Origin: Chloroflexota bacterium
Lineage (GTDB): Bacteria > Chloroflexota > Dehalococcoidia > Lucifugimonadales > Lucifugimonadaceae
DNA length: 48,308 nucleotides
NCBI GenBank assembly: GCA_027623655.1
Contig: JAQBVG010000006.1
Span: 1 to 48,308 of the forward strand
Direction of reading: 5' to 3'
Part shown: positions 35,574 to 44,323 of the stretch, in pieces
Layout: the number at the start of each line of letters is the position of its first letter
Position numbering within the stretch: the first letter of the stretch is position 1
Notes under the pieces: model-generated
Databases searched by the model: none
The model's input: the letters and a program-made list of their open reading frames with translations, nothing else
What the model was told of the DNA's origin: nothing
Program-made: the position numbers and the translations under genes

Positions 35574-35582
35574 ATTTTAGCA
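35574..35582 (-). promoter_or_regulatory. Extended -10 promoter of the reductase leader
   Basis: On the minus strand TGCTAAAAT combines a TG motif with TAAAAT (35574-35579). Eight bases separate it from the ATG of the leader ORF, so transcription would begin right at the ORF. No strong -35 is seen, as usual for extended -10 promoters. The serine tRNA promoter in this window (TGCTATAGT) has the same form. Confidence 0.55.
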
Positions 35583-35721
35583 AATTACAGCGGACGGCTG
35601 GAGCAACAGGGGTATCTGGATTGATCCGAGAGCGATTCGACGATCACTTGCACGGGAACAAATACGAGATCACCATACGAGAAAGTCACACGCTTGCACG
35701 AACAGTCAGGAGCATCTCGAT

Positions 35722-36633
35722 TTGGCAGCGAATAGAAATCTCGACGGTATTCACTTTATGCTGCCGACCCCGTTCGATTCGAACGGTGAGGTCGATACTT
35801 CTTCGTTTGCCCGTTTGGTCAACTGTGCACGAAATGCCGGTTGCACCGGCGTGGTGACCCTCGGTGTGATGGGTGAAGCACACCGGCTGACTGACACTGA
35901 GCGAGGACCGATCATCGACGCTGTGGTTGCAGCATGTGGAGACGATTTGACCGTGACCGTCGGAGTCAGCGCGGAAAGTGGACGGGCGCTCGGCTCCCGG
36001 GTCAAAGAAGCTCAGACGGCCGGAGCTACAGCCGTCATGGCCGCACCCGCCAAAATGGCAAAGCCGAATTCGGCTTCAACGTTCGCCTACTATGCCTCCG
36101 CACAGGAAGTAACCCGGATTCCGATCGTGGTCCAGGACTTGCCCGAGCAGACAGGGGTGCACCTCGATCCTGCATTTATCGGGAAGTTGCACAAAGAACT
36201 CCCCGATGCCAGATATCTGAAACTGGAAGATCCGCCAACACCGCAAAAAATATCGCGCGTAATTGAAGCTACTGGCGGCACCATGGGTATTTTTGGTGGA
36301 CTTGGAGGAGCATTCCTTTTCGAAGAACTTCGCAGAGGTGCGGTCGGCACAATGACGGGCTTCGCCTATCCTGAAGTGCTGGTCGCTATTCATAAATATC
36401 TGGGCGGCGGCGACATCGAAAAGGCCCGAGGGATTTTTTATTCGTGGTTACCACTGATCCGGTATGAGAACTCGGCGGGCATAGGTCTCGCCATCCGGAA
36501 GGAAATCATGAAGCGCAGAGGTCTGGTAGAAACCGCCGACGTCAGACCGCCAAGCCCCTCCATTGACGACCTCACCAGAGCCGAACTGGACGACCTGATG
36601 CACGCGCTCGATCTCAACGTCTCAAATCTGTAA
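35722..36633 (+). CDS. DapA-superfamily aldolase/lyase paralogue (not DapA itself)
   Basis: A 303-residue TIM-barrel protein of the dihydrodipicolinate synthase superfamily. The Schiff-base lysine is kept (K167 in RYLKLED), so pyruvate or an oxo-acid chemistry is likely. The TTGE motif of true DapA reads VMGE (49-52), the catalytic Tyr of YNVP is replaced (QDLP, 138-141), and the arginine that binds the substrate carboxylate is Gln143. A true dapA with all residues lies at 3553-4455. Possible roles are other oxo-acid aldolase or dehydratase reactions. The TTG start has AGGAG 9 bases before it. It is divergent from the sulfite reductase leader and ends 105 bp before the zinc-ribbon gene. Confidence 0.88.
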   Translation: MAANRNLDGIHFMLPTPFDSNGEVDTSSFARLVNCARNAGCTGVVTLGVMGEAHRLTDTERGPIIDAVVAACGDDLTVTVGVSAESGRALGSRVKEAQTAGATAVMAAPAKMAKPNSASTFAYYASAQEVTRIPIVVQDLPEQTGVHLDPAFIGKLHKELPDARYLKLEDPPTPQKISRVIEATGGTMGIFGGLGGAFLFEELRRGAVGTMTGFAYPEVLVAIHKYLGGGDIEKARGIFYSWLPLIRYENSAGIGLAIRKEIMKRRGLVETADVRPPSPSIDDLTRAELDDLMHALDLNVSNL

Positions 36634-36738
36634 CAATACAATCGGGATCGGTCCCGCTCTCGAAAAGTCGTGTACATGCGCGTTGGCGTGTACGTTTGTG
36701 CAGCGCGGAGATTCGAACACCTCTACACTTATACAGGC

Positions 36739-37527
36739 ATGGCTGACCAAACAGATCAATCGATTGCAGACGATCACGTCTTCTGCGCTCACTGCGGAAT
36801 TGAAAACGCAAAGGGCGGGTATGCGTGTAACCGTTGCGGTGAACGGCTAATCGAGGTAAACACCGAAACAGCTTCATCGTTCGGTCTGGTGTCCTGTGCA
36901 AGGTGTGGCGGTGCGAACAACACACGCGCCGCGTATTGCTGGGTCTGCGGCACCGAAATGAACGATGCCGTGCGTCTCTCGCCGGCAGCTCAACCTCAGA
37001 GACAACGTAGTTCGTCGTCGCGACCCACCGCCCAAGCCTACAGGCCCGATCTTAACCCGGTTTCCGTGCCTTCAGGCAAGCCGAAGGATGATCGGTCCGA
37101 TTTGCGGGGATCGTCGCCCATGCCTGACGCCAGCATCGAGTCGTCACGAGGGAACCCTCAGTTCAGAGATGAACCGGAGGCGAATAATTCCGGCACAAAA
37201 GATGCCGAGGTCCCGGCAGAAGTAAAGGGATGGAACTGGGCAGCGTTTTTGGTACCGGCAATCTGGGGACTGTTCTCCGGAGTTCCGCTTACCGCACTGC
37301 TGTTTGGGGCGGTATTTTTACCGCCACTCGTCCAGTATCCAGTCATGATCGGTGCCAGCCTGTTTCTCGGAATTCGGGGGAATGAACTGGCATGGCGTGG
37401 TAAAAAGTGGCGGTCGGTCAGGCACTTCACCGCGTTCCAGAAGCAATGGGGTAACTGGAGCATCAAATTCACAGCTGCAGTTTTTGCCCTGTTTATCGTC
37501 TACGCACTGATCATTTCGGGCGGTTAG
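36739..37527 (+). CDS. Double zinc-ribbon membrane protein
   Basis: Residues 16-80 hold two zinc ribbons, CAHCG with CNRCG and CARCG with CWVCG. A long Ser/Pro/Arg-rich linker follows, then a hydrophobic region (about 165-262) with several segments starting at WNWAAFLVPAIWGLFSG, which resembles the DUF2628-like domain found in small bacterial membrane proteins. The function is unknown; the ribbons may bind another protein rather than nucleic acid. I start at the ATG at 36739; a longer frame from 36670 adds 23 unlike residues. TACACT lies about 10 bases before the ATG, so a leaderless mRNA is possible. Confidence 0.8.
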   Translation: MADQTDQSIADDHVFCAHCGIENAKGGYACNRCGERLIEVNTETASSFGLVSCARCGGANNTRAAYCWVCGTEMNDAVRLSPAAQPQRQRSSSSRPTAQAYRPDLNPVSVPSGKPKDDRSDLRGSSPMPDASIESSRGNPQFRDEPEANNSGTKDAEVPAEVKGWNWAAFLVPAIWGLFSGVPLTALLFGAVFLPPLVQYPVMIGASLFLGIRGNELAWRGKKWRSVRHFTAFQKQWGNWSIKFTAAVFALFIVYALIISGG

Positions 37528-37606
37528 CCCACCGGTGACACATGGCGACAGGCGTCGGCCTTTTCAACGGTGGTATTCTCAGCAATCAGTGAGTTTCGTG
37601 GAGCAG

Positions 37607-38386
37607 TTAGGCGGGGCGTTTCACCTCGCCCCATTTCGCGGCATGTAAATCTCGAAGGGTGTTGAAATGCTCCAGGTAATCGTCGCTGTGTATGGGCGGC
37701 GTTGTCATGATCAAAGCGTCCTCACCGTTGTCGGAGTAGTACCTGCGACGTAAGCCGACTTCCTGGAATCCGTACTTCCTGTACAACTCGATTGCCGGCC
37801 TGTTCGATCGCCGCACTTCAAGTGTGACCACTCGAGATCCGTTCTCAAGCGCGTGTTCCAGGCCGTTTATCAACAGTAGCTCACCGATACCCTTTCGCCG
37901 GTCGATTTCCCGAAGGCCGATAATTACGACGTGAGCTTCGTCCAGCACAAGCCAGAGACCGATGAATCCTGCAATGTAGTCGGCGGGTAGAGTGGGTGTG
38001 TGGATGCGATCGAGCAGGTATTTGTCGACGCTTCGCTTCAGCCGCGCGACAAGTCCGTCTGCCTCTTTCTCGGCCCTCGTGGCAATTGCGAATCGTGCGC
38101 CAAGCTCGAGTTCGTCCGGATGCCATTGCCGGGCCGCAACAAGATAAATTCCATTTTCGCGAGTCAGGTCACGCGAAATTTGCGTAACCGGGGTCATCCC
38201 AGGAAACGCTTCCCGTTCGATTTTCTCCAGCATCGTGGAGTCGTCGAGAGTCGCCCTGCGGATCAGGAGTTCGTTTAGGGGCAGGCCGTTCAACTGCTCA
38301 CTCAGGTGCGTATCGCCATGAGTGGAGCCGGATTCAATATCGGCGAGTAGTCTGGCAGTCTGGTTTCCAGGATTGGGGAAGCTCAT
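37607..38386 (-). CDS. RimI-like GNAT acetyltransferase
   Basis: The core (about residues 40-220) is a GNAT domain: IRRATLDDSTMLEKIEREAF, the central AHVVIIGLREIDRRKGIGELLLINGLEHAL with the acetyl-CoA loop RRKGIG, and the end EVRRSNRPAIELYRKYGFQEVGLRRRYYSDNGEDALIM, which is typical of RimI, the acetyltransferase of ribosomal protein S18 (and of others). There is an insertion of about 35 residues in the middle and about 40 extra residues at the N-terminus compared with RimI (about 150 residues). I start at the ATG near 38386; a frame from 38419 is longer. The substrate is not certain. Confidence 0.85.
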   Translation of the reverse strand: MSFPNPGNQTARLLADIESGSTHGDTHLSEQLNGLPLNELLIRRATLDDSTMLEKIEREAFPGMTPVTQISRDLTRENGIYLVAARQWHPDELELGARFAIATRAEKEADGLVARLKRSVDKYLLDRIHTPTLPADYIAGFIGLWLVLDEAHVVIIGLREIDRRKGIGELLLINGLEHALENGSRVVTLEVRRSNRPAIELYRKYGFQEVGLRRRYYSDNGEDALIMTTPPIHSDDYLEHFNTLRDLHAAKWGEVKRPA

Positions 38387-38604
38387 AAAATTCGGTCGTC
38401 GTACCCGCCTGCATCCCAATTAGTATTCTTCCAGTCGGGTCTACACGGCGATGATACGAGACAATACGATTATCGCGGATCAGCGAATTCAATGCACACT
38501 TATGAAAATTCATGGTTGAAATAATGAGCAGAACCCGTGAGCCTGCGCGATCCTTACAGGCTGTGAATAATTAGTGCGGAGGAATTGTTACGGCTATCGG
38601 CCAA

Positions 38605-40452
38605 GTGGCCCCGGTGGGCAAAGCGGCAGGAACATCATCGAGACCCATTGAAGGGTCGAACTCTGTCGAAATATTCATGCGCATCACGCGCATGGCGTTG
38701 CGGTACCGGGCTCGACTGACTATCGGGACACTGGCGATTTTTCTCGCTGCAGCTTTCCAACTTTGGATTCCAATCCTGATTGGCAATGCCGTTGACGCTG
38801 CCAGCAACCTCCTCGATGGGGTCGAATCGACCGACGAAAAAGCCAGGGCCGCACTGGTTTTGACAGCCATCTTGCTGTTATTCGCATCCGTGGGCCGTGG
38901 ATTTAGTTCCATGATGCAGAGCTACATGGGTGAGTCGATCGGTCAGGGTATCGGTTATGAACTACGGATGCTGTACTACGAAAAATTGCAGAGACTTTCG
39001 TTCAGCTACCACGCTGGCGTCCACACCGGAGATCTGATCACCCGCGGAATTCTCGACGTCGAAGGCGTGCGTATGTTCGTGCAGACAGCACTCCTACGGA
39101 CGGTATTCCTTGTGGTCCTGATCGGCACCGGGATGTACTTGATGCTCAGCAGAGACCTGACTCTGGGCCTAGTTAGCCTCAGCTTCGTGCCCTTTGTTGC
39201 GTGGCGTGCCACGAGATCACAACTCCGACTACGTGCTAACTGGTATTCACTGCAGGAAAAACTGTCGGCATTGACCAAAGTTATGGACGAAAACCTGGGT
39301 GGAATTCGGGTAGTTCGTTCATTTGCATCTCAAAAATACGAAATGAATAAGTTCGACGACGCGTCGAACGAGGCATTTGCTCTTGCCAATACACAGGTCG
39401 GCATTCGGGCATCAAATATCGCTCAAATGGGCGCGGCATTCCTGCTGTCGATGGGCGGGGTGCTGTGGATAGGCGGTCAACAAGTTATTGAAGGTGAGAT
39501 GACTCCAGGCGAGTTGACTCAATTCCTGGCTTTCATGAGCATATTGTTGGAACCGGTTCGGCAAATTGGAATGCTGGTAAACGGCTTCGCCCGCGGTTCG
39601 GCCTCGGGCGGGCGCCTGTTCTCTGTCCTCGATCTTGTGCCAGCAATCCACGACAAGCCCGATGCCAAAGATCTAGAAATAAGTAAGGGTATTCTGGAGT
39701 TTCACAACGTAAGTTTTGGCTACGAAGACGACCACACTTTGAAAGGTGTCTCCTTTAAAGTTGAACCCGGTCATACCGTCGGGATAGTGGGCCCCCCGGG
39801 CAGCGGAAAATCGACGATCGCACACCTCGTTCCGCGTTTTTATGATCCGAACGAAGGCTACATAACGATCGACGGCCAAGACCTGCGCGACGTGACACTC
39901 GATTCGATACGCAAGGCTGTGGGCGTCGTCGAGCAAGACACATTCCTGTTTACCGCCTCAGTCGAGCAAAATGTCGCCTACGGAAATCCCTGGGCGCCAG
40001 ACAACCTTGTAACAAGCGCTACGAAAAGTGCACAACTTGGTGAATACATCGAACGACTACCTGGCGGTTACGACACGATGGTCGGCGAACGAGGAGTGTC
40101 GCTTTCCGGGGGTCAGCGGCAGCGGCTGTCAATTGCTCGCTCGATCATGTTGCGGCCTCAGTTGATCGTGTTTGACGACTCTACAGCTGCTATCGATGCA
40201 GCGACAGAGCAGCGGATCCGTTCGGCTCTGAAGGACCTGACAAAGGACCGAGCAACGATCATTATTTCTCACCGTCTCAGTTCACTGATGCACGCTGATG
40301 AAATCCTGTTTATCGACGCTGGAAAAATAGTGGAACGCGGTACACACGAGGAGTTGCTGGCCCTACACGGGCACTACAACGAACTCTACGAGCTTCAAAT
40401 TCGGCCCAGCGATGAAAATCGCTCTGGCGAAGACCATGGGAGCGCATCGTAG
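38605..40452 (+). CDS. ABC exporter half-transporter, degenerate-site subunit
   Basis: A 615-residue fusion of six membrane helices and an ATPase domain (multidrug/lipid exporter type). The ATPase shows Walker A GPPGSGKST, Q-loop VVEQDTFLF, signature LSGGQ, Walker B LIVFDDSTAAID and H-loop ISHRLSS. The catalytic Glu after Walker B is Asp, which marks the impaired ATP site in heterodimeric exporters. The GTG start at 38605 is weakly supported; an ATG at 38677 is possible. The stop overlaps the GTG start of the next gene by one base, so the two subunits are translationally coupled and surely form a pair. Confidence 0.94.
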   Translation: MAPVGKAAGTSSRPIEGSNSVEIFMRITRMALRYRARLTIGTLAIFLAAAFQLWIPILIGNAVDAASNLLDGVESTDEKARAALVLTAILLLFASVGRGFSSMMQSYMGESIGQGIGYELRMLYYEKLQRLSFSYHAGVHTGDLITRGILDVEGVRMFVQTALLRTVFLVVLIGTGMYLMLSRDLTLGLVSLSFVPFVAWRATRSQLRLRANWYSLQEKLSALTKVMDENLGGIRVVRSFASQKYEMNKFDDASNEAFALANTQVGIRASNIAQMGAAFLLSMGGVLWIGGQQVIEGEMTPGELTQFLAFMSILLEPVRQIGMLVNGFARGSASGGRLFSVLDLVPAIHDKPDAKDLEISKGILEFHNVSFGYEDDHTLKGVSFKVEPGHTVGIVGPPGSGKSTIAHLVPRFYDPNEGYITIDGQDLRDVTLDSIRKAVGVVEQDTFLFTASVEQNVAYGNPWAPDNLVTSATKSAQLGEYIERLPGGYDTMVGERGVSLSGGQRQRLSIARSIMLRPQLIVFDDSTAAIDAATEQRIRSALKDLTKDRATIIISHRLSSLMHADEILFIDAGKIVERGTHEELLALHGHYNELYELQIRPSDENRSGEDHGSAS

Positions 40453-42344
40453 TGGCAACCGGCGCGAACCATGAACGCAGTCACGAGATCCCGCCGAAAG
40501 CGTCAATTCGTCTCGGTCCGACCATCGATGAGGAAGTGTTCGGTGAGGCGTTTAATGGCCAGATAATCGGGCGTTTTATCAAATACGTGGCCGCGTATAA
40601 GGCCCTTCTTGCAGTCGCAATTGTCGCCGTGACTGTATTCACACTCTCTTCCATCGCCATTCCGTTGATCGTCCGCAATGTCTACGACCACGCTCTGGAC
40701 GCGAGTTCCCCGGACCGAGCTACGCTCGGACTAATGGTGATTATCTTCATGGCCGCCGTCGGATTCAATTTCGTAGCGAACTACCTGCAGGAACTGATCG
40801 TCGGGCGAGTAGCAGAACGCATTCTTGTCGATATGCGCCGGGCAATGTATGAACACCTGCAGCGCATTTCACTCTCATTCATGGACAAGACTGAAATTGG
40901 CAAATTGATGTCGCGACTCCAGGGTGATGTCGGCTCTCTGCAAGAGTTCCTTCAAACCGCCGTTTTCGCTATCGGTGATCTTGTATTGCTAGTCGGAATC
41001 ACAGCGGCGATGCTCTGGCTAGATTGGCGACTCGGGCTGATGACGCTGGCAGTATTGCCGGTGCTGCTGATCGTCCGGATCATCTGGTTGCCATACGCCA
41101 GGCAGTCGTTCCTGAGAGCACGGGTTACGTCTTCAATCGTCAGCGGGGCACTGGCCGAAAACATCAACGGTATCCGAGCGGTTCAAGGCATGTCCCGTGA
41201 GTACGTGAACTACGACCTGTTTGACATCCGAGCCACAGACAACCTCCGCGCTGCAAACCGAGCCACCAAATTCGGTGTGATCATGTTGCCGATAGTCGAC
41301 TCTCTAACCGGCGCTGCAATGGCAATAATTGTGATCGTCGGTGGATTTTTCGTGCTGGGCGGAACGATCGAGACCGGTGTGATGGTTGCTTTCGTGTTGT
41401 TTGTACAGCGGTTCTTCGACCCGATCCGAGCACTGACCATCCACTACAACGTGTTACAGCGCGCTATGGCCTCCGGCGAGCGAATTTTCGAGGTTATCGA
41501 TGTGCCGGTCGACATCGCGGACAAACCGGATGCGGTCGACCTGGAAACCATCGATGGTTCAATCGAATTTGATCACGTGACGTTCGGATACTTGCCGAAC
41601 CAGCCGATTTTAAAGGACATCAATTTCAAAGTTAAGCCGGGAGAAACGGTGGCCCTGGTTGGTCCAACCGGATCCGGGAAGACCTCCACCACCGCTCTTG
41701 TCCACCGCTTTTATGACGTGTGGGAAGGATCGGTCAAGGTCGGCGGCCACGATGTCCGAGATGTCACCCAGGAGTCACTCGGCCGACACGTCTCGATGGT
41801 GCTTCAGGAACCGTTCCTGTTTTCGGGAACGATTTTCGAAAACATCAAGTACTCGAAAGCAGATGTTACTCGGGAGACCGTGGTCGAAGCAGCGAGGGCC
41901 GTCGGTGCGCACGAGTTCATCATGAAGTTGCCCGAAGGCTACGAAACGCAACTCGAGCAGCGGGGTGGCAACCTGTCACTCGGACAGCGTCAATTGATTT
42001 CGTTCGCTCGGGCTATCGTTGCCGATTCGAAAATTCTGGTTCTGGACGAAGCAACCGCAAGCATCGACTCGTACACCGAGATGTTGATACAACAGGCCCT
42101 CCATCGACTGATGGAAGGTCGCACGGGTATGGTGATTGCCCACCGACTTGCGACCATTCGGGGCGCAGACCGGATAATCGTTCTGCAGGATGGCTCGATC
42201 GTCGAAGTGGGCAATCACGACGAACTGATGGAGCTCGGCGGACTTTATGCTCGGCTCTACTCGATGAACTACGCTTCGTTCGACGACATTCCGGACGAGC
42301 TAATCCAGCAGGCCATGAAGGCGGCACGGGATTCAGCCACGTAG
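40452..42344 (+). CDS. ABC exporter half-transporter, catalytic-site subunit
   Basis: A 630-residue partner of the preceding subunit: six membrane helices, then Walker A GPTGSGKTS, Q-loop VLQEPFLF, signature LSLGQ, Walker B ILVLDEATASID with a normal catalytic Glu, and H-loop IAHRLAT. Its non-standard signature LSLGQ would face the Asp-containing site of the partner, and its own Walker motifs would face the partner's normal LSGGQ. That is the distribution known from heterodimeric exporters such as TM287/288 and BmrCD. The substrate is not known. Confidence 0.95.
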   Translation: MATGANHERSHEIPPKASIRLGPTIDEEVFGEAFNGQIIGRFIKYVAAYKALLAVAIVAVTVFTLSSIAIPLIVRNVYDHALDASSPDRATLGLMVIIFMAAVGFNFVANYLQELIVGRVAERILVDMRRAMYEHLQRISLSFMDKTEIGKLMSRLQGDVGSLQEFLQTAVFAIGDLVLLVGITAAMLWLDWRLGLMTLAVLPVLLIVRIIWLPYARQSFLRARVTSSIVSGALAENINGIRAVQGMSREYVNYDLFDIRATDNLRAANRATKFGVIMLPIVDSLTGAAMAIIVIVGGFFVLGGTIETGVMVAFVLFVQRFFDPIRALTIHYNVLQRAMASGERIFEVIDVPVDIADKPDAVDLETIDGSIEFDHVTFGYLPNQPILKDINFKVKPGETVALVGPTGSGKTSTTALVHRFYDVWEGSVKVGGHDVRDVTQESLGRHVSMVLQEPFLFSGTIFENIKYSKADVTRETVVEAARAVGAHEFIMKLPEGYETQLEQRGGNLSLGQRQLISFARAIVADSKILVLDEATASIDSYTEMLIQQALHRLMEGRTGMVIAHRLATIRGADRIIVLQDGSIVEVGNHDELMELGGLYARLYSMNYASFDDIPDELIQQAMKAARDSAT

Positions 42345-42451
42345 GAGTTTTATCCGGGTATTCGCTCGGCGCAGACTGCTTCCGATCAGAGACTGTGTCT
42401 ACGGCATCGTTACGATGCAGCCCTGTTCACCAGGGACCCCCGGGGTAACGC

Positions 42452-43588
42452 CTAAAGCAGTGTTCCCTGCCCTGCAGGGCCATTGAGCCGCGGCGGAAGG
42501 CCGAGGTGCTCAAAACCTTCGAGCGTTGTGCGTCGCCCCTGTGGGGTGCGGACAATAAAGCCAATCTTCAGTAAAAATGGCTCAACGACATCTTCGAGTG
42601 TTTGCTGATCTTCGTTGATCGTCGCCGCCAGGGCCTGTATGCCAGCTGGGCCACCGTTGTAGTTCTTGGAAAGAGTCGTCAGGTACAGTCGGTCGAGGCG
42701 ATCGAGCCCCAACGAATCGACTCCCTCGATCTCGAGAGCCACGGAGGCGATGCTCTGATTTACTCTGCCGTCATGACGGACTTCCGAGAAGTCCCTCACT
42801 CTCCTGAGTAGGCGGTTCGATATTCTCGGGGTACCGCGCGAGCGCTTCGCGATTTCCAGCGCGCCGTCTTTGTCAATCTCAACCTTGAGTATGCCAGACG
42901 ATCGGGTAACGACCTGGGCCAGTTCTTCGGTGGAATAAAAATCCAGGTGATATGCGAGCCCAAATCGCTCGCGGAGCGGCGCGCTCAGCATCCCCGCACG
43001 TGTGGTGGAACCGATCAGCGTGAAGGGTTGAAGCGGAAGATTAATACTCTTCGCGAATGCCCCCGATCCGGTCATGAAGTCGACTCGGAAATCCTCCATA
43101 GCCGAGTAGAGGTACTCCTCGACCGCATGCGAAAGTCGATGAATCTCGTCGATAAAGAGGACATCACCCGCCTTGAGATTCGACAGCAGTCCAACAACGT
43201 CCGCGGGGCGCTCGAGCGCTGGGCCTGAAGTGTGAATCAACTGGGAGTCAAGCTCCCTGGCAATGATGTGCGCAATGGTAGTCTTGCCGAGTCCGGGAGG
43301 ACCGTGAAATAGCGCATGGTCGAGCGTGTCACCGCGTTGCCTGGAGGCCATGACCGCTATCGAGATGCTGTCAACTACTGGCTTCTGACCCACATATTCA
43401 CGAAACTCACGGGGACGCAGGTCCTGGGACATCCTGGATTCTGACTCTACCGACGATCGATTCTGTGCAGCAATCTCCAGGGCTTGATCCTCAAGCGACC
43501 TGCCTCCTGCGCCGGTCTCAGCCCCGTCGTCAGGTGGATTCGCCTGGACTATCCTCTCGCGCCCATTCTCATCTGATCGAGAAGCCAA
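42452..43588 (-). CDS. ruvB: Holliday junction branch migration helicase RuvB
   Basis: RuvB is the AAA+ motor that drives branch migration with RuvA. The 378 residues contain FREYVGQKPV, Walker A GPPGLGKTT, Walker B VLFIDEIHRL, the sensor IGSTTRAGMLS and ARG finger LRERFG, and the C-terminal winged helix with GFIVRTPQGR. About 50 residues at the N-terminus precede the usual start (near SRMSQDLRPREF), so the real start may be at an internal ATG. It lies 62 bp behind ruvA. Confidence 0.97.
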   Translation of the reverse strand: MASRSDENGRERIVQANPPDDGAETGAGGRSLEDQALEIAAQNRSSVESESRMSQDLRPREFREYVGQKPVVDSISIAVMASRQRGDTLDHALFHGPPGLGKTTIAHIIARELDSQLIHTSGPALERPADVVGLLSNLKAGDVLFIDEIHRLSHAVEEYLYSAMEDFRVDFMTGSGAFAKSINLPLQPFTLIGSTTRAGMLSAPLRERFGLAYHLDFYSTEELAQVVTRSSGILKVEIDKDGALEIAKRSRGTPRISNRLLRRVRDFSEVRHDGRVNQSIASVALEIEGVDSLGLDRLDRLYLTTLSKNYNGGPAGIQALAATINEDQQTLEDVVEPFLLKIGFIVRTPQGRRTTLEGFEHLGLPPRLNGPAGQGTLL

Positions 43589-43650
43589 TCAACCGCTCCG
43601 ATAATCGTGTGGCGAAAACCTGGACCGCAAATCACCAGGAACCTTTCGGG

Positions 43651-44295
43651 CTATTCCTGTTGCGAAACGTGCGCTCTGAAAACCTCGCGCATTAAATCCT
43701 GCAAATCGTCGACCGCCGTCGGTGAACGGCGAATCGCATCGTCGACTTTGTCCTGCGCCTCTGTCGGACGATACCCGAGTGTAACAAGCGCTTCAACAGC
43801 TTCAGATCGTACGTCTGACAGGGGTGTGGTTCGACCCTGTTCTGAAACGCCCAGGTCCTGTAACAACGCGGTTGCAGCAACTTTACCTCGAAGGGTAGCG
43901 ACGATCTTTTGTGCAGCGCGGCTGCCGATTCCCGGAAGCCGCTGAAGAGATCCCAGGTCTTCGGTTTCGATCGCCGCGGCGATAGTCGACACCGGGAATA
44001 CAAGCGCTGCGGCAGCCTTCGCCGGACCAATGCCTTCGACCTGAATCAACTGCTCGAAAAAGGCTTTTTCGCTCGGATGTCGGAACCCAACAAGCATCGG
44101 CCTGGGTTGCCGCTCCGTTACGTGGTAGTAGATCTCCAGCTCAATTTCTGAACCTGCTTTAATCCCGTCGTTTGCAAGTGACTGGTACACGTAAGCGGGC
44201 AGGCTGACCTCGTATCCAACGCCGCCGGCGACGACTACCGCGCGTCCCGGTTCCCGGGTAAGCGAACGTATGGTTCCAGTGAGGTAGTTGATCAT
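43651..44295 (-). CDS. ruvA: Holliday junction DNA helicase subunit RuvA
   Basis: RuvA binds the four-way junction and guides RuvB. The 214 residues show the N-terminal OB domain (MINYLTGTIRSLTREPGRAVVVAGGVGYEV), the double helix-hairpin-helix domain with VEGIGPAKAAAAL and LPGIGSRAAQKIV, and the C-terminal RuvB-binding domain (VEALVTLGYRPTEAQDKVDDA). It starts 28 bp after ruvC. The ruvC-ruvA-ruvB order is common. Confidence 0.97.
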   Translation of the reverse strand: MINYLTGTIRSLTREPGRAVVVAGGVGYEVSLPAYVYQSLANDGIKAGSEIELEIYYHVTERQPRPMLVGFRHPSEKAFFEQLIQVEGIGPAKAAAALVFPVSTIAAAIETEDLGSLQRLPGIGSRAAQKIVATLRGKVAATALLQDLGVSEQGRTTPLSDVRSEAVEALVTLGYRPTEAQDKVDDAIRRSPTAVDDLQDLMREVFRAHVSQQE

Positions 44296-44323
44296 CTTCA
44301 GAGAGAATTCAGCAGTACGTGAT

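Noticed and set aside
35385-35721. A T-box, SAM or cobalamin riboswitch in the reductase leader
   Set aside because: No T-box TGGNACCGCG-like motif and no recognisable riboswitch core. The short ORF plus alternative pairings explain the terminator better.
41720-42448. 242-codon plus-strand frame overlapping the second ABC subunit
   Set aside because: It lies entirely within another frame of a well-supported ATPase domain, has an Arg-rich shadow composition and no motifs.
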